DNA of 56,650 nucleotides, taken from contig JAJPJI010000022.1 of assembly GCA_021324305.1 (NCBI GenBank), positions 1 to 56,650 of the forward strand, given 5' to 3'. The translations under genes and the position numbers were made by a program. Positions 55,949-56,650 of this stretch are shown one piece after another (position 1 is the stretch's first letter; each line of letters opens with the position of its first letter). The stretch is from Gammaproteobacteria bacterium (GTDB taxonomy: Bacteria; Pseudomonadota; Gammaproteobacteria; DSM-16500). The notes beneath the pieces were generated by a model. That model ran no database searches and had not been told where the DNA came from. It worked only from the letters and a program-made list of their open reading frames with translations.

Positions 55949-56650
55949 TTATTGTCTTCGTACGATTGCTGTTGAATCAGACAAACGATGTGTTTGTTCA
56001 TCTTCTGATTCACTGGTTTTTCTTGCTTTTTCAGTAGCTTGATGACTCGAAGACATTGGGTTGCGGCTGCCAAAAAGGCCGTTTCGCTGGTACCCCACGC
56101 TTGCATAGCTTTCACTGAATGCAGCCTGAATGGACAGTTGCATGGAATCCTGAGTAGCAAATACATTAATAAGCATAGCTTGTTGCACTTCTCGAATAAT
56201 AAGCTGGTTGCCGACAATAGCTACTTGCAGGCTGTACGTTTGCATATAAAGGCTCATGGCAAAGCCGCTTAAGTATTCCATCTCCTCCTGTTGACCGTGG
56301 TGCGCCTTGGCTGATGACTGCTGTGGCCGAGGAAGATCTGCCAGTCCTTGACGGTAAATATCGGCAGCCAATTCATCAAGGGTAGATTTATCCATGTCTT
56401 CCGGAAATGCTACTGGTTCTTTTATCAGTTCTTCTACCTGCAACCTGGCTGCCAATTCGTGATCTGATTCTTCCTGGGATTTGACAGTGACACGTTGTGG
56501 TTTTGGCTCGGATCGCGTTTGTACGACAGGCGCTTTGGTTTCTGTCACGACTGACTGCTTGCGCGGTGCCGGAGTGACAGATGGTGTTTCCACTGTTGCG
56601 CGATTATTGCCGCCGGAGCTGGCCAGATTGCCGCCTGGTGTGCTGTAAGG
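55949..56650 (-). CDS. Orphan protein, 5' end cut by window edge
   Basis: The frame remains open to base 56650 (upstream of a possible GTG at 56593 there are 19 more codons, reading Gly/Asn/Ser-rich), so the gene is truncated. The visible part has Pro/Lys/Thr-rich linker sequence, DHELAARLQVEELIKEP and TLDELAADIYRQGL (short helices), then MSLYMQTYSLQVAIVGNQLI and a polar Ser/Glu/Arg tail. No family recognised. Same strand as the C80-like gene. Confidence 0.6.
   Translation of the reverse strand, partial: PYSTPGGNLASSGGNNRATVETPSVTPAPRKQSVVTETKAPVVQTRSEPKPQRVTVKSQEESDHELAARLQVEELIKEPVAFPEDMDKSTLDELAADIYRQGLADLPRPQQSSAKAHHGQQEEMEYLSGFAMSLYMQTYSLQVAIVGNQLIIREVQQAMLINVFATQDSMQLSIQAAFSESYASVGYQRNGLFGSRNPMSSSHQATEKARKTSESEDEQTHRLSDSTAIVRRQ

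Noticed and set aside
55861..56217. 118-codon minus-strand frame at the right edge
   Set aside because: Overlaps in another frame the larger gene that continues off the window, and has no domain or ribosome site.

Overview
The window looks like a stretch of chromosome from an intracellular gammaproteobacterium of the Legionellales (Legionella/Coxiella/Aquicella-like). The reasons are moderate-to-low GC, many long orphan genes without signal peptides, eukaryote-like domains typical of type IVB (Dot/Icm) effectors (F-box with a C-terminal CaaX box, ankyrin repeats, calpain, serpin, YopT-like and clan-CD cysteine proteases, poly(ADP-ribose) glycohydrolase), and promoter boxes resembling the PmrA element that controls Dot/Icm effectors in Legionella and Coxiella. 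No Dot/Icm component, rRNA, tRNA, CRISPR array or IS element was found, so the secretion system is inferred.

Layout. 1-2413: hemolysin III-family membrane protein (cut by the window edge) and an exported amidase. 2881-12374: a giant locus, a 1654-codon reading frame with a 19-glutamine tract followed by a 1552-codon SecA-like ATPase. The two frames are separated only by a (TC)6 dinucleotide tract; one unit fewer would give a single protein of about 3163 residues. 12457-14987: a PARG-like macrodomain protein beside a possible ADP-ribosyltransferase-like protein. 15214-17814: multicopper oxidase CopA fused to a CopB-like beta-barrel. 18180-20051: KimA-like APC transporter. 20327-24247: calpain-like protease and exported serpin. 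24271-30351: small genes, an exported M14 carboxypeptidase and the F-box/CaaX protein. 30546-37187: housekeeping block (KatG, lipoproteins, MDR reductase, amino-acid permease). 37614-56650: accessory block with orphan coiled-coil proteins, ankyrin/C58 protease, ABC exporter, second C58-like protease, acidic methyltransferase-like protein, GNAT protein, two clan-CD (C80-like) proteases, HxlR regulator, multi-pass membrane protein, DUF2892 protein and a truncated gene at the edge.

How the parts may work together. Five genes (ART-like, calpain, GNAT, multi-pass membrane protein, C80-like) share one promoter layout: two TTAA-type half-sites 11 bp apart, the second starting exactly 15 bp before a TATAAT-like -10. 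This suggests one response regulator drives a set of putative effectors scattered among metabolic genes. Many products are proteases or a protease inhibitor, and others fit ubiquitin ligation (F-box), reversible ADP-ribosylation and acetylation, which is what host-cell manipulation would need. Functions are deduced from motifs read by eye; no database search was run.
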